Assembly (NCBI GenBank): GCA_964393605.1
Contig: CAYMUL010000005.1
Coordinates: forward strand, 62,001 to 126,000
Direction: 5' to 3'
DNA from: CAYMUL01 sp964393605
GTDB lineage: Bacteria > Bacteroidota > Ignavibacteria > Ignavibacteriales > Ignavibacteriaceae
DNA: 64,000 bases
Shown: positions 17,915-26,966 of the stretch, piece after piece
Layout of the letters: every line of letters starts with the position of its first letter
How positions within the stretch are numbered: position 1 is the stretch's first letter
Made by a program: the position numbers and the translations under genes
Notes under the pieces: generated by a model
The model's input: the letters and a program-made list of their open reading frames with translations, nothing else
The model's database searches: none
What the model was told of the DNA's origin: nothing

Positions 17915-18637
17915 TCATAAAAGCGGAAGACCATTGAAGCCATAAAGAATATAAGCGGCGGCGAACCATTTATCGCTCACAAAATTTCCCGATGTTACTT
18001 CGTAAATAATCTTTTGATCGTCGATGAAAGTAATAGTTGTTTTTAGTTGATTCCAACCGGCAGATACCGAAACATTATAATTTGTAACATAAGAAAAATT
18101 TAATCCCGGAGAAGTTATTGAGAGAGAATAAAATCCTTTAATTGTTGTGGGTTCGGTGAAATAATAATATTCGAAGCGGCAATCGCCGGCAAGATAAATC
18201 GAATCGGCGGTCGGGGATTTAGTTTGAGCGTATAAATTATATCGCATCGTTTTCGGCTGGAAAAATCCCTGTAGCAAAAGCATCGTGTATCTGGTATTTA
18301 AATTGGAAAATACCCGTTTATCATGTTTTATGGTCAATTCATTTGAATCTTCCGAAAGAGTAAAAAATTTTAAGATGCTATCGGGCGGAGTGAGTAGGGG
18401 CAGTAGAATTGAAAAATCTCCATCAGAAGTAAGTTGAACGCTATCCGATACGGTGTTTTGATGGAGCGCTCCAACACAGATGTATAGTGTAGATCTAAAT
18501 CCACCGTTATACCAATTTTCAATATGTCCCTCAAGTGCTTCTTCCTTTTGCGGCGATGTAGGATTTTTATCGCAGGCAGAAAGCAGAATTAAAAATAAAA
18601 TCAATATTGACTTATGAAGGTTACTAAGCAATTTCAT
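17915..18637 (-). CDS. Uncharacterised lipoprotein
   Basis: The 240-aa protein has a lipoprotein signal ending LLSAC (Cys about residue 22), followed by DKNPTSPQKEEA, a common lipoprotein linker in this group. The rest is beta-rich with no catalytic motif that I recognise. It has its own intergenic region and shares the bidirectional terminator with the convergent peptidase gene. Confidence 0.75.
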   Translation of the reverse strand: MKLLSNLHKSILILFLILLSACDKNPTSPQKEEALEGHIENWYNGGFRSTLYICVGALHQNTVSDSVQLTSDGDFSILLPLLTPPDSILKFFTLSEDSNELTIKHDKRVFSNLNTRYTMLLLQGFFQPKTMRYNLYAQTKSPTADSIYLAGDCRFEYYYFTEPTTIKGFYSLSITSPGLNFSYVTNYNVSVSAGWNQLKTTITFIDDQKIIYEVTSGNFVSDKWFAAAYILYGFNGLPLL

Positions 18638-18972
18638 ATTTCACTCCGTTGAAAAATATATTAGAATATCTCTGTTTCAGCTGTAAAACAATAAAGTGTT
18701 TCTTTTATGAAAATAATATTTTTTACTCATTCCGCGCTACTCGAATTATTGGATGACTTTTGCTCCTATCGAATGAGCGATTAGCACCATTACGCAAAGT
18801 AACTTATCGTACGGCGATTCATTGAATCGTGCTTCTCTTTTTTTACTCGTCGCCTTTAATTAATCGAAACAGAGTTTTGATTTACTTCTCTGCGTAACGC
18901 AAGTAATTAATTTTCTTTTCATTCCAAAGTTAATAATCTAAGATTAAAATTTTATGCGCAGAGAAAATGTAC
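18638..18972. other. Intergenic region, no gene seen
   Basis: About 335 bases lie between the lipoprotein start and the DUF4256 gene stop. There is no supported ORF. The only structure noted is a 15-base palindrome CGATTCATTGAATCG at 18815-18829. Promoter elements for the lipoprotein presumably lie near 18640-18700, but I could not define them. Confidence 0.5.
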
Positions 18973-19539
18973 TCAAACTTTTAACACAGCACGGAAACCT
19001 CTGGCGGCATAGTAGGATTCAGCACCATTGTGATAAACGAAAACATTCTCATAACGGCGATCGCAAAATAATGCGCCTCCGAGTTTTCTGATTCCATCGG
19101 GTGTTTTTATCCAGCTTGAAGTTTTAGTATCAAACTTTCCGAGCGTTTGTAACAGCCGGTACTGTTCTTCGGTTAAAAGTTCAATTCCCATTGATGCTGC
19201 CATTTCCATCGCGCTGCTTTTTGGTTTGTGTTCTTTTCTCGCCTCTAGTGCATCCTTATCATAACATAGACTTCTGCGCCCGCCAGGGCTTTCCGGACTG
19301 CAATCATAAAAAAGGAATTCGCCGGACTTTTTTTCTTTTCCTACAACATCAGGTTCGCCGCCGGTTTTTTCCATTTCGTTCAACGACCATAATTTTGAAG
19401 GATTGGATTTTAATCGAGCCGCTACTTCATCCCAATCGATTCCTTCATGCCGATTTATATTTTTTTCAAAACGAAATTTTAAAAGTGAGAGCAGCTCTGC
19501 AATCTGTGTTTGCGATAATGTGTCTTTGTTCTTTGGCAT
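18973..19539 (-). CDS. DUF4256 family protein
   Basis: The 188-aa cytosolic protein matches the DUF4256 pattern as I remember it: an N-terminal LLSLLKFRFEKNINRHEGI segment, then LNEMEKTGGEPDVVG, then FYDCSPESPGGRRSLCYD, and a C-terminal GGALFCDRRYENVFVYHNGA. The family has no established function. It is 24 bases downstream of the 39-codon ORF at 19564-19683 but separated by AT-rich sequence, so it may or may not share the methyltransferase transcript. Confidence 0.75.
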   Translation of the reverse strand: MPKNKDTLSQTQIAELLSLLKFRFEKNINRHEGIDWDEVAARLKSNPSKLWSLNEMEKTGGEPDVVGKEKKSGEFLFYDCSPESPGGRRSLCYDKDALEARKEHKPKSSAMEMAASMGIELLTEEQYRLLQTLGKFDTKTSSWIKTPDGIRKLGGALFCDRRYENVFVYHNGAESYYAARGFRAVLKV

Positions 19540-19563
19540 GATAGTTATATCTCAAAAAATATT

Positions 19564-19683
19564 TTAGTAAAGTTTGTAGTTATACGAAAGATTTTCGACT
19601 CTAATCTCTTTCGCAAGTCTTTGTGCGTCTGCAATAGAGACCATTATTTTTTTTAGTTTTTCAAAATATTCTTTTTTTCTCAT
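19564..19683 (-). CDS. 39-codon ORF coupled to the methyltransferase
   Basis: The ATG overlaps the methyltransferase stop codon as ATGA (19680-19683), and the frame runs 39 codons to TAA. The product is basic and helical (MRKKEYFEKLKKIMVSIADA, then QRLAKEIRVENLSYNYKLY). The coupled start makes translation plausible. It could be a tiny partner of the methylase or the stub of a lost restriction endonuclease gene. No family is recognised. Confidence 0.45.
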   Translation of the reverse strand: MRKKEYFEKLKKIMVSIADAQRLAKEIRVENLSYNYKLY

Positions 19684-20471
19684 ACGATTAAACTAAAAGA
19701 ATGTTTCAATTCTGTCTCATGAATTCGCTCCCTTGATATATCAACAAATTCGGGATTCATTTCAAAACCAATAAAATTTCTTTTTAATTTATTACAAACA
19801 ACAAAAGTTGTTCCTACACCGGCAAAAGGGTCGAGGACTAAATCATTTTCATTCGAACTTGCTTTAACAATTCGTTCAATCAGTTTCTTAGGTTTCTGAA
19901 TTGTGTTAAGAAGTTCCCTGTTAATAAGCTCTTTCGATTTGTAGGTTAATTGTTTTATATCTCCCCACACATCGCCGGGATTTTTTCCGTCTTCGTGAAA
20001 TTTTGTTTTTCCGAATTGCCCGTTAGTTCCCGATGGTACTCGCTCGCATCGTAAGCGATGTTCAAGTTCAACTAATTGTGGAACCCGGATTTCGTCAAGA
20101 TTAAATGTCTTTGCCTTTCCTTTAGAGAAGTAGCAGATGAGATCATAATTGTTTGTGTAATTCACCCGCCCCTGAGCAAGCCGGCTTGGCTGATACCAAA
20201 CGATTTTTCGATTCAGATTTAGATAGGGACGGTAGTCTATGAAATCGATGCAATCATCCTTTCCAAAAAGATATAATGAACCGCCGGGTTTTAATACTCG
20301 CGTAAAAATTTTCAGCAAGTTGAGATTGTATTCCTGGATGTTATTAACTTTATCCCAATGGTTTGAAGTTACACCATAAGGTCCGTCGCACACAATAAGA
20401 TCAATACTATTGTCTTCAATCTCTTGAATAAGGTCGAACGCATCTCCGTTATAAATATTGTTTATTTCCAT
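19680..20471 (-). CDS. DNA amino-methyltransferase (N6-adenine or N4-cytosine), beta-type order
   Basis: The ~263-aa protein starts at MEINNIYNGDAFDLI. A TTG at 20534 would extend it, but that lies next to the upstream terminator. Catalytic motif IV comes first as CDGPYG (a DPPY variant), and the SAM-binding motif I comes last as LDPFAGVGTT followed by FIGFEMNPEF, the order of beta-class methylases. The target-recognition region lies between (about 100-190). It sits downstream of the PstI-like pair but outside the direct repeats and after a terminator, so it is probably a separate unit. The recognition sequence is not predictable. The 39-codon ORF follows it, translationally coupled. Confidence 0.88.
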   Translation of the reverse strand: MEINNIYNGDAFDLIQEIEDNSIDLIVCDGPYGVTSNHWDKVNNIQEYNLNLLKIFTRVLKPGGSLYLFGKDDCIDFIDYRPYLNLNRKIVWYQPSRLAQGRVNYTNNYDLICYFSKGKAKTFNLDEIRVPQLVELEHRLRCERVPSGTNGQFGKTKFHEDGKNPGDVWGDIKQLTYKSKELINRELLNTIQKPKKLIERIVKASSNENDLVLDPFAGVGTTFVVCNKLKRNFIGFEMNPEFVDISRERIHETELKHSFSLIV

Positions 20472-20532
20472 GATGCAATCTAATAATTTTTTGCGTTTTT
20501 TTATTTTTAGCAGTTCAGCATTGATTCTTCGC

Positions 20533-20559
20533 AAAAAAAAAGCCCGGACTCGCCGGGCT
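20533..20559 (-). terminator. Terminator after the restriction endonuclease gene
   Basis: Arms AGCCCGG (20541-20547) and CCGGGCT (20553-20559) with loop ACTCG are followed on the minus strand by at least eight T. It is nearly identical to the terminator at 23198-23223. Confidence 0.88.
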
Positions 20560-20578
20560 CTTGAATTTCAAAATCGAA
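20534..20578. repeat. Direct repeat, left copy, flanking the R-M pair
   Basis: The 45 bases match 23198-23242 with one mismatch (C at 20560 against T at 23224). They include the A-run, the whole terminator hairpin and the following 18 bases TTGAATTTCAAAATCGAA. The two copies are in the same orientation, 2664 bases apart. Confidence 0.9.
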
Positions 20579-20601
20579 TGAGTATTTTGGTACGAATGCG
20601 T

Positions 20602-21537
20602 TTATCTTGGACCTAAAAATTTATCTCCGTTGAAATGGATCATATGATCTGGTGCTTCCATCACCCACACTTCTGTTTCCCAAGCAATATTTTGGGAGTG
20701 TCGCTTGAATTCCGAAAAATCGGGAAATGCTGTTACATAAATTTTACCGGCACGGCAGTGTTTCAAAAACGCTTTCAGTTCCAATAGACGCTTTGGTGAA
20801 ACAGGTCCGTGAGATGCTACTGTCTCAATAAGGAACAGCCAATCTTTTGATTTATCATAGATCATTACATCGGGCAATTTATTCTGCGTGTCAATGGGTA
20901 TTCGCAATTTTTTCAAAAGAGAATAATCGATATACAAATCTTTTTTCGCAGTGTCGCCCACAAAAACCAATTTGCCTCTCGTGGCGAAGCGAGCAGCAAA
21001 CTGTTCTATAATAGCTGCTTGAATTTCATTATGTTTTCCCGCAGAAAGTTTTATCTTTTTTCTGCCATTAATTTTTACGGGAATTAGGGTTTGCTTCCGT
21101 TCCTTTTTGTACTTCGATGAAAGATTCCCAACTTTAGAAATAAATTTTTCTGTTGAATTTTTCCAGTCCTGAGTTCCAAAAGTTTTTATGGTTCGTAATG
21201 CTTCGCTTGTGCTTGCGTAATGAGCATTCGGACTATTGACCGGCAGCCTAGGATTATCTGGATTGTAATCGGCAATCCGTGCTTGCACGAAATGATGCAA
21301 AACTTGTCTTCGGAAAGTTTCTCGTGTGTTAGGTGCGTATGATTTTTTATAAAAATCTTTTACGAATTGCATTATCCCCTTTGTAATTTTTAAACTCTGC
21401 CTACTCGCACTATTCCAACTTGACCTCGGTTTTATTCCACAAAGAGCAAGCAATGTTAATGCAGAGATTTCATTTTGTTGTGCTGCCGGTAACCCGATTG
21501 CTCTAAGAATCACTTTTGCATCTTCAAGTTTGCTCAT
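20602..21537 (-). CDS. Type II restriction endonuclease, BsuBI/PstI family
   Basis: The 311-aa protein has the N-terminal helical domain of this family (1-~150) and a C-terminal catalytic domain. The diagnostic segment is LPDVMIYDKSKDWLFLIE (221-238), followed directly by TVASHGPVSPKR (239-250), including Pro222-Asp223 and Glu238. Characterised family members (PstI, BsuBI) cut CTGCAG, so that specificity is the best guess. Its ATG overlaps the methylase stop (ATGA, 21534-21537), giving methylase-first expression, and it ends at a strong terminator. Confidence 0.93.
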   Translation of the reverse strand: MSKLEDAKVILRAIGLPAAQQNEISALTLLALCGIKPRSSWNSASRQSLKITKGIMQFVKDFYKKSYAPNTRETFRRQVLHHFVQARIADYNPDNPRLPVNSPNAHYASTSEALRTIKTFGTQDWKNSTEKFISKVGNLSSKYKKERKQTLIPVKINGRKKIKLSAGKHNEIQAAIIEQFAARFATRGKLVFVGDTAKKDLYIDYSLLKKLRIPIDTQNKLPDVMIYDKSKDWLFLIETVASHGPVSPKRLLELKAFLKHCRAGKIYVTAFPDFSEFKRHSQNIAWETEVWVMEAPDHMIHFNGDKFLGPR

Positions 21538-23120
21538 AAGACTACGTAAGTATCAACAAGTTCAAAAATTTCGGTTACAACATTATTCAGAAATTCTTCA
21601 GAAAAATTATTGTTTAAAATAATTTTATTCCCGATTTCATTGATGATTTCCAATGGAGGCAGAGACATCTCGCGCAGTTCTGTTGCACTTACATTTACAT
21701 TACCGTTGAAAGTTCTAAAATAGATTTCGAATGGTTGGCTATTTAACAATGCACACAAACCGATAACTTCCGTTCTTGAGAGATTACCGTTTCTTCGATA
21801 AATGTAATTTAGTTTATTTTCTACTCCGATAAAATTTGCTTCGGAATAGTTACAAAAATAAGGCGCGGCAATTAACCTACTTTTATCATCTTTACTGCTG
21901 AAACGCCGTAAGAAAATGTAATTTTTATTTGGAATTAAAATTGATTTTGATTGTTCGGTAATTTTTATGTATTGCCCCTTATTATTTTTTTTCACAGGCC
22001 ATCTCAATTCCATTTTGTTCACGTTGTGTAACCAAAATAGTGGGGCTAAAATATTTTCTTCCACTCCCTTAGAATCTTGAACAAAATTCCACGCACGAAA
22101 AGATACTACTGGACCAGTTGAAATTTGAATGTCATATTTCTTGAGTGTTCCATCCCAATTTTTAAAAATATTTAAAATAGCTTCATCATTATCATTTGTG
22201 GGAAAATGTAAAATTTTTTCTTTTGATTTAAGATCAATTATATCGTGGTGTGAAATATATTTTACGGTTGGATCGTCAATATCTTTTAATCCGTGAGATG
22301 AAGAGATATATACATGAGGATAATCCTCCAATTTTTTAACTGCTTTGAGAATAACAGTCTCTTGCAAAACATTGTCTCTGCTAAAAGTTTCTTTACGCGA
22401 AACAAATAAATGAATCTTCTCTAGTTGAATTTCATTAAAAAAAAATTCTCGAAACGATTTAAAATAGCTGCCGGAAGTGAAACTTCTGGGAGTGATAAAA
22501 ACAAGTTGTCCATCTTTTTTCAATAGTTTAGCAGAAATTGCCATAAATAAAGAATAGATGTTTGGTTGTCCGCCGCCAATTATTTTAGAAGCATTTGTTC
22601 GCTTGTCGTCCTTCGAAAGTTTGAAGTAGGGCGGATTTGAAATAACTACGTCAAAAAGTTCAGTGGTATTTGAGAATAAACTTTTTTTATTTGAAATACA
22701 TTCTGCATGTTCTAGAACAAAATCATTTGAGTTAATAAAAAATTGAAGGGAAATTTGTCGTTTCTCCAACCATTTTTTTAGATATTCTAAAACGTGTCGG
22801 GTGTGAACGATTAAGTTTAAATCTGTCTCAAAAGCTACAAGGTCAATTGAACTTAATTTTATGTTATATTCAACTAAGTGTTCGACAAGTGCGCATGACA
22901 AAATCGCAGTGCCACAACCGGGATCAAGTATCCTGATATTCTCTTCTTCACTATTTACCATCGAAGACATAAAATTCGCAATTCTTGTCGGAGTAAAAAA
23001 CTGTCCATTATTTTTTTTCTGAATTAGTGTGACCGTTTGCGAATACTGAACACCTAACCTATCGGCGAAGAGGCTGGGTAGTTCATTGGTCATGGGTTCT
23101 ATATCAATCATTTTTTTCAC
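21534..23120 (-). CDS. Type II DNA adenine methylase, BsuBI/PstI type
   Basis: The 528-aa N6-adenine methylase has the SAM-binding motif LDPGCGT (65-71), the QFFTPTRIANFM segment (40-51) shared by N6 class methylases, and the catalytic NPPY at 162-165. A long C-terminal target-recognition half follows (about 250-500). It protects host sites from the co-encoded endonuclease. The GTG at 23120 or the ATG at 23111 may start it; a TAnnTTTG-like box (TAAATTTG, 23125-23132) so close upstream would favour the ATG and a nearly leaderless mRNA. The pair is bounded by direct repeats that duplicate a terminator. Confidence 0.92.
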   Translation of the reverse strand: MKKMIDIEPMTNELPSLFADRLGVQYSQTVTLIQKKNNGQFFTPTRIANFMSSMVNSEEENIRILDPGCGTAILSCALVEHLVEYNIKLSSIDLVAFETDLNLIVHTRHVLEYLKKWLEKRQISLQFFINSNDFVLEHAECISNKKSLFSNTTELFDVVISNPPYFKLSKDDKRTNASKIIGGGQPNIYSLFMAISAKLLKKDGQLVFITPRSFTSGSYFKSFREFFFNEIQLEKIHLFVSRKETFSRDNVLQETVILKAVKKLEDYPHVYISSSHGLKDIDDPTVKYISHHDIIDLKSKEKILHFPTNDNDEAILNIFKNWDGTLKKYDIQISTGPVVSFRAWNFVQDSKGVEENILAPLFWLHNVNKMELRWPVKKNNKGQYIKITEQSKSILIPNKNYIFLRRFSSKDDKSRLIAAPYFCNYSEANFIGVENKLNYIYRRNGNLSRTEVIGLCALLNSQPFEIYFRTFNGNVNVSATELREMSLPPLEIINEIGNKIILNNNFSEEFLNNVVTEIFELVDTYVVL

Positions 23121-23197
23121 GAATCAAATTTAAGAATATTTTATATGCCTTTAATTATTAATCTTTTTAAAGACATTCGAATGTACCTGTCGTTTAT

Positions 23198-23223
23198 AAA
23201 AAAAAGCCCGGACTCGCCGGGCT
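23198..23223 (-). terminator. Terminator after the LVIVD-repeat gene
   Basis: The GCCCGG (23206-23211)/CCGGGC (23217-23222) hairpin with loop ACTCG is followed on the minus strand by eight T. It lies about 25 bases downstream of the stop codon at 23249. Confidence 0.88.
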
Positions 23224-23242
23224 TTTGAATTTCAAAATCGAA
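23198..23242. repeat. Direct repeat, right copy, flanking the R-M pair
   Basis: This is the partner of 20534-20578 (44 of 45 bases identical). It lies just after the stop of the LVIVD-repeat gene, so this copy is that gene's natural terminator region. Confidence 0.9.
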
Positions 23243-23248
23243 GAATAT

Positions 23249-24865
23249 TTATTTTGTCAAAATTAATTTCTTTGTATCGACAAAATTGCCTGAGATTAAT
23301 TTATAGTAATAAACTCCCGATGCAAGTCCACTGCCGTTAAACTCAACTTCATGGGCGCCCGCATTCATTTTTTCATTCACTAATTCAGCCATTTCATTTC
23401 CGAGAACATCATAGATTTTCAAACTTACAATTTCGTCATTCGGAATTGTAAATTTAATTTTCGTTGACGGATTAAAAGGGTTTGGATAATTTTGTTCGAG
23501 ATTATACTCAACTATCGCAGAAGGTAAATCGGATTCTTTTACTTCAATCGGGTCGTAGAAATTTTTAGTTCCGTCAAAATCAACTTGAACTAACCGATAG
23601 AAAGTGCTTTGTGTAATCGGATCGCGATCTACAAAGTTATAAATTTTCTTTTCTGTAGTTGTACCGTAACCTTTTACAAAACCAATGTCCATCCAATTAG
23701 AATTATCAAAAGATTTCTGAACTTCGAAGCCGGAATTATTCAACTCGGTTGCAGTCTGCCATTTAAGATTTACAAATGGTCCAACAGTGTTAAACGAAAA
23801 TGAGTTTAACTCCACTGGAGTTTGATTGTTATCGAGTAAGAAATCGAAAATGTATAAACCGGTTGAGATATCGGAGATAATAACTTTACCTGATGCGAAA
23901 TATGGATAGCAACCCCATGCACCTTCATAAGTTCCCGAGCTTGATGGATATGTGTCGTAGTGCCCAACCAATTGTGGACTTAATGGATTTGAAACATCCA
24001 AAACAACATAACCTTCTTTGTAATAAGAAATGTGTGCGTAATTTCCCTTCACAAAAAGATTATGAACAGGTGTCGTAGTCGGCATTTGCCATTGTGGCAC
24101 AACCAAATTCCATGAAGTACGATCTTGTAAATCCCACACGGTTACATCGCGAACATCAAATTCTTCACAGCCAATAAAGTAACGCTTATCTTCAGTCAAC
24201 CACCCGGAATGACCATAAATTCCCGGTAGTGCAATGCTGGCACTAACTCGAACCGGATTTGCCTTATTTGTTACGTTAACAACATCGTAAGTATCTTCTG
24301 AAGCGGCATAAACTGTATCGTTATAAACGTAGACATCATGTATGTAACCGCTTGTTGTGTAGTATGCGGTTCTTGTTGGATTGGTAGGGTTGCTCAAATT
24401 TAGGATGTGCATTCCTCCGCCGCTGTTCGTTCCGATTACATAAGCGTAGCCGTTATCAATATGAATATTATGCGCACTGTTAAACCAGGTCGTAATCGTA
24501 TTCACAAGCGTAGCGGATGTCGGCAAATTTGAAAGATCAACTATCTGCAAACCTTTGCCAGTACCTGTTCCTTCCGTTGTAATGTATGCATAGTGCAAGT
24601 GAGTTTTTATATCACGCCAAATTGAACTTGGTCCGGGAATAAAAGCAACTTCAACAGGTTGCGCGGCATTGGTAATATTAATTATCGAGGTTCCGCTGTA
24701 ACAACCGATGATTGCATACTCTCTTCCTTGAGGATCGGTGTAACCCCAGATGTCGCTGTAATCTTGAGTCGGTCTTGGATTTAACGCACCAAGTTTAACA
24801 ACGTTTAAAGGTGTTTGCGCAAACAATGAAGTTGCGATAAAAAATGTTAATAAGATTTTTTTCAT
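23249..24865 (-). CDS. LVIVD-repeat (choice-of-anchor B type) secreted protein with T9SS sorting domain
   Basis: The 538-aa protein has a signal peptide (1-16, ending TSLFAQ). Residues about 20-340 form a beta-propeller of LVIVD-type repeats (GTSIINITNAAQPVEVAFIPG, LQIVDLSNLP, VVLDVSNPLSP). A beta-sandwich linker (about 350-440, LKWQTATELNNSGFEVQKS) follows. The C-terminus is a type A sorting domain (YNLEQNYPNPFNPSTKIKF through SGNFVDTKKLILTK). It should cross the outer membrane through the T9SS and be cell-surface attached or released. It starts 16 bases after the FG-GAP protein gene. Confidence 0.9.
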   Translation of the reverse strand: MKKILLTFFIATSLFAQTPLNVVKLGALNPRPTQDYSDIWGYTDPQGREYAIIGCYSGTSIINITNAAQPVEVAFIPGPSSIWRDIKTHLHYAYITTEGTGTGKGLQIVDLSNLPTSATLVNTITTWFNSAHNIHIDNGYAYVIGTNSGGGMHILNLSNPTNPTRTAYYTTSGYIHDVYVYNDTVYAASEDTYDVVNVTNKANPVRVSASIALPGIYGHSGWLTEDKRYFIGCEEFDVRDVTVWDLQDRTSWNLVVPQWQMPTTTPVHNLFVKGNYAHISYYKEGYVVLDVSNPLSPQLVGHYDTYPSSSGTYEGAWGCYPYFASGKVIISDISTGLYIFDFLLDNNQTPVELNSFSFNTVGPFVNLKWQTATELNNSGFEVQKSFDNSNWMDIGFVKGYGTTTEKKIYNFVDRDPITQSTFYRLVQVDFDGTKNFYDPIEVKESDLPSAIVEYNLEQNYPNPFNPSTKIKFTIPNDEIVSLKIYDVLGNEMAELVNEKMNAGAHEVEFNGSGLASGVYYYKLISGNFVDTKKLILTK

Positions 24866-24881
24866 TTGCTTCTCTTTTTAT

Positions 24882-26966
24882 TTATTTCAAAAATAAGATT
24901 TTTTTCGTTCTAATTTGCGTGCCTGATGACACTCGAATAAAATAAATTCCCGATGTTACAGGATTACCAAACTCGTCAACGGCGTTCCATTTAAGTTGTA
25001 GTTCGCTTGAATTCAACTCTCCATTATAAAGATTTGTAACGCACTCTCCGAGAAAATTATAAATCGAAATTTTGACTTCCCCAATATCGATATTTTTTAT
25101 TAATATTTTTACGTCCGGATTAAAAGGATTCGGATAAGCATCTATTAAAAAATAATCTTCTAAGGAAAAATTGTTCTCATCAACATTAACAATTGTTTGG
25201 TTCCTGAAAAAATACAATCCGCCTTTGTAATTACCCACAAAAAAATCAAAATCTCCATCGCCGTCAATATCCGTGAAACAGGGAACGGCTTCTCCACCAA
25301 AAGTAAAATTTAAAAATTTCTCGCTAACCAGATTCCATGCGGGCGCGGAATTCGTTCCTTCATTTCTAAAATATTGAACGGAGCCGGCTCTGTTTCCGAT
25401 GAAGAGATCAAGTTTCGAATCGTTGTCATAATCAAATAGAATCGGCGCGGAATTATCTCCTACGTCCATTGTGCCGAAGTAGTTTGTCTCTTCGGTAAAG
25501 ATATAATCATTCGCGCTTCCGGTATTTCTAAAAAAAGAAAGTCTTCCATTAAATCTACCTGTGATTAAATCGAGATCGCCATCCGAATCGACATCTATCA
25601 AAAATGGTCGCGCGTATAAACCTATATCAATTATTACTCCCGAAGAATTTTTTAATGTGTCGGTGAGCGTAAAATTCGGTACGAACTGTGTTCCCAAATT
25701 TTTATAGAGAAAGATTGTGCCGTCAAATTTTCCGATGAACATATCAAGATCGCCATCGTTATCAATATCCCCGAAGGCGGCGGCGTTTGAAAGTTCACTA
25801 CTGACCGACGCAAAAGAATTTGTAACTTTAACGAAATGAAAGTGATTCAAATTTGTTTCCCTTTTATAAAATGCAACTGAACCGGAAGGATTATTTCCGT
25901 AACCGAGAAACAAATCTTTATCACCATCTCCATCAATATCTGCGAAGGTTGGCACAGTCTGAATTCCATCATCGAGCGTCGGGATGAAATCAAAAGTTTT
26001 TCTCCTGAAATCGTGAACGAACTTGTTTCCAACATTCTCAAAATAAATTAGTGATTGCGGTACAGTCGGATCATAAAGTACGGTAACAAAAAGATCGTAA
26101 TCACCATCGGCATCAATATCAACAAGTCGTGGCATGTTGAAGCCGCTCGTAGTAAGACTATCGGCGTTCTGCGGAAATATTCTGTGAAGCACAGTGTATT
26201 GTGCATTTGAGGCAGTGCCTGTGTTTTGAAGGTAGTATAACGATGTTCCGAAAAAATCTCCCCAAATAATATCATAATCACCGTCTGTGTCAAGGTCTTT
26301 AAAATCAATAGAACTAGCGCCGTGATCGAGCGTGCCGATTATTAAAATATCTTTCCAATTACTTGTGATATACTGGAATTGAAACGCGGAAGAGGAACCG
26401 GTATTTTCATAAAAAGTAACTGAGCCGGCAGAATTTCCACTCACAAAATCGTAATCACCGTCAGCATCAACATCAACAAAAGTGCCGTTGCTTCCCGGTT
26501 CCCCCATCATAATTTCGCCGGATGTATTTCGAAGTGTATCGATGCCAATGATAAAACTTGGCGAGAATTTCGTCCCGATATTTTTATAGTAACGAATAAA
26601 ATTATCAGGTGTTCCTGTGAAGCAATCATAATCGCCGTCGTTATCCATATCGGCAAAATAAAACCATCGGAACAAAGTCAAGCCCTCGATAAAATCAATT
26701 TGATATTCGAAATTTGGGGAAGAGGAATCGCCGATATTTTTATACCAGCCAAAAGTGTCGTCGCTATCAACAAAGAAAAGATCAAAATCGTTGTCGCCGT
26801 CAATATCGATGAATTGTGGTTCGAGGTTATTTCTTCCTCCCGAAAAAGTATTTGTAAGAAGCGTATCGTTTCTGAAAAAAGGAATCGAGTTTATCTCTCT
26901 CTGAAAATTTTGTGAAATAATTTCGGCGGAAAAAATTAAGAGAAGAATTAAAAAATATTTATTCAC
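24882..26966 (-). CDS. FG-GAP/VCBS-repeat secreted protein with T9SS sorting domain
   Basis: The 694-aa protein has a signal peptide (1-18, ending EIISQ). About ten repeats of 50-60 residues carry calcium-binding DxDxDxD loops such as DIDGDNDFDLF, DMDNDGDYD, DVDADGDYDF and DIDNDGDLDMF, each followed by a '[FY]Y/F-x-N-x-G' strand. This fits a calcium-stabilised propeller. The C-terminus is a type A sorting domain (DAYPNPFNPDVKILI through TQIRTKKILFLK). The start overlaps the rsmD stop by eight bases. It is a surface-exposed protein; its ligand is unknown. Confidence 0.9.
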   Translation of the reverse strand: MNKYFLILLLIFSAEIISQNFQREINSIPFFRNDTLLTNTFSGGRNNLEPQFIDIDGDNDFDLFFVDSDDTFGWYKNIGDSSSPNFEYQIDFIEGLTLFRWFYFADMDNDGDYDCFTGTPDNFIRYYKNIGTKFSPSFIIGIDTLRNTSGEIMMGEPGSNGTFVDVDADGDYDFVSGNSAGSVTFYENTGSSSAFQFQYITSNWKDILIIGTLDHGASSIDFKDLDTDGDYDIIWGDFFGTSLYYLQNTGTASNAQYTVLHRIFPQNADSLTTSGFNMPRLVDIDADGDYDLFVTVLYDPTVPQSLIYFENVGNKFVHDFRRKTFDFIPTLDDGIQTVPTFADIDGDGDKDLFLGYGNNPSGSVAFYKRETNLNHFHFVKVTNSFASVSSELSNAAAFGDIDNDGDLDMFIGKFDGTIFLYKNLGTQFVPNFTLTDTLKNSSGVIIDIGLYARPFLIDVDSDGDLDLITGRFNGRLSFFRNTGSANDYIFTEETNYFGTMDVGDNSAPILFDYDNDSKLDLFIGNRAGSVQYFRNEGTNSAPAWNLVSEKFLNFTFGGEAVPCFTDIDGDGDFDFFVGNYKGGLYFFRNQTIVNVDENNFSLEDYFLIDAYPNPFNPDVKILIKNIDIGEVKISIYNFLGECVTNLYNGELNSSELQLKWNAVDEFGNPVTSGIYFIRVSSGTQIRTKKILFLK

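Noticed and set aside
20472..20534. N-terminal extension of the methyltransferase to a TTG at 20534
   Set aside because: The extension begins next to the upstream terminator and adds a Lys/Arg-rich stretch not expected in the family; ATG 20471 gives the normal start.
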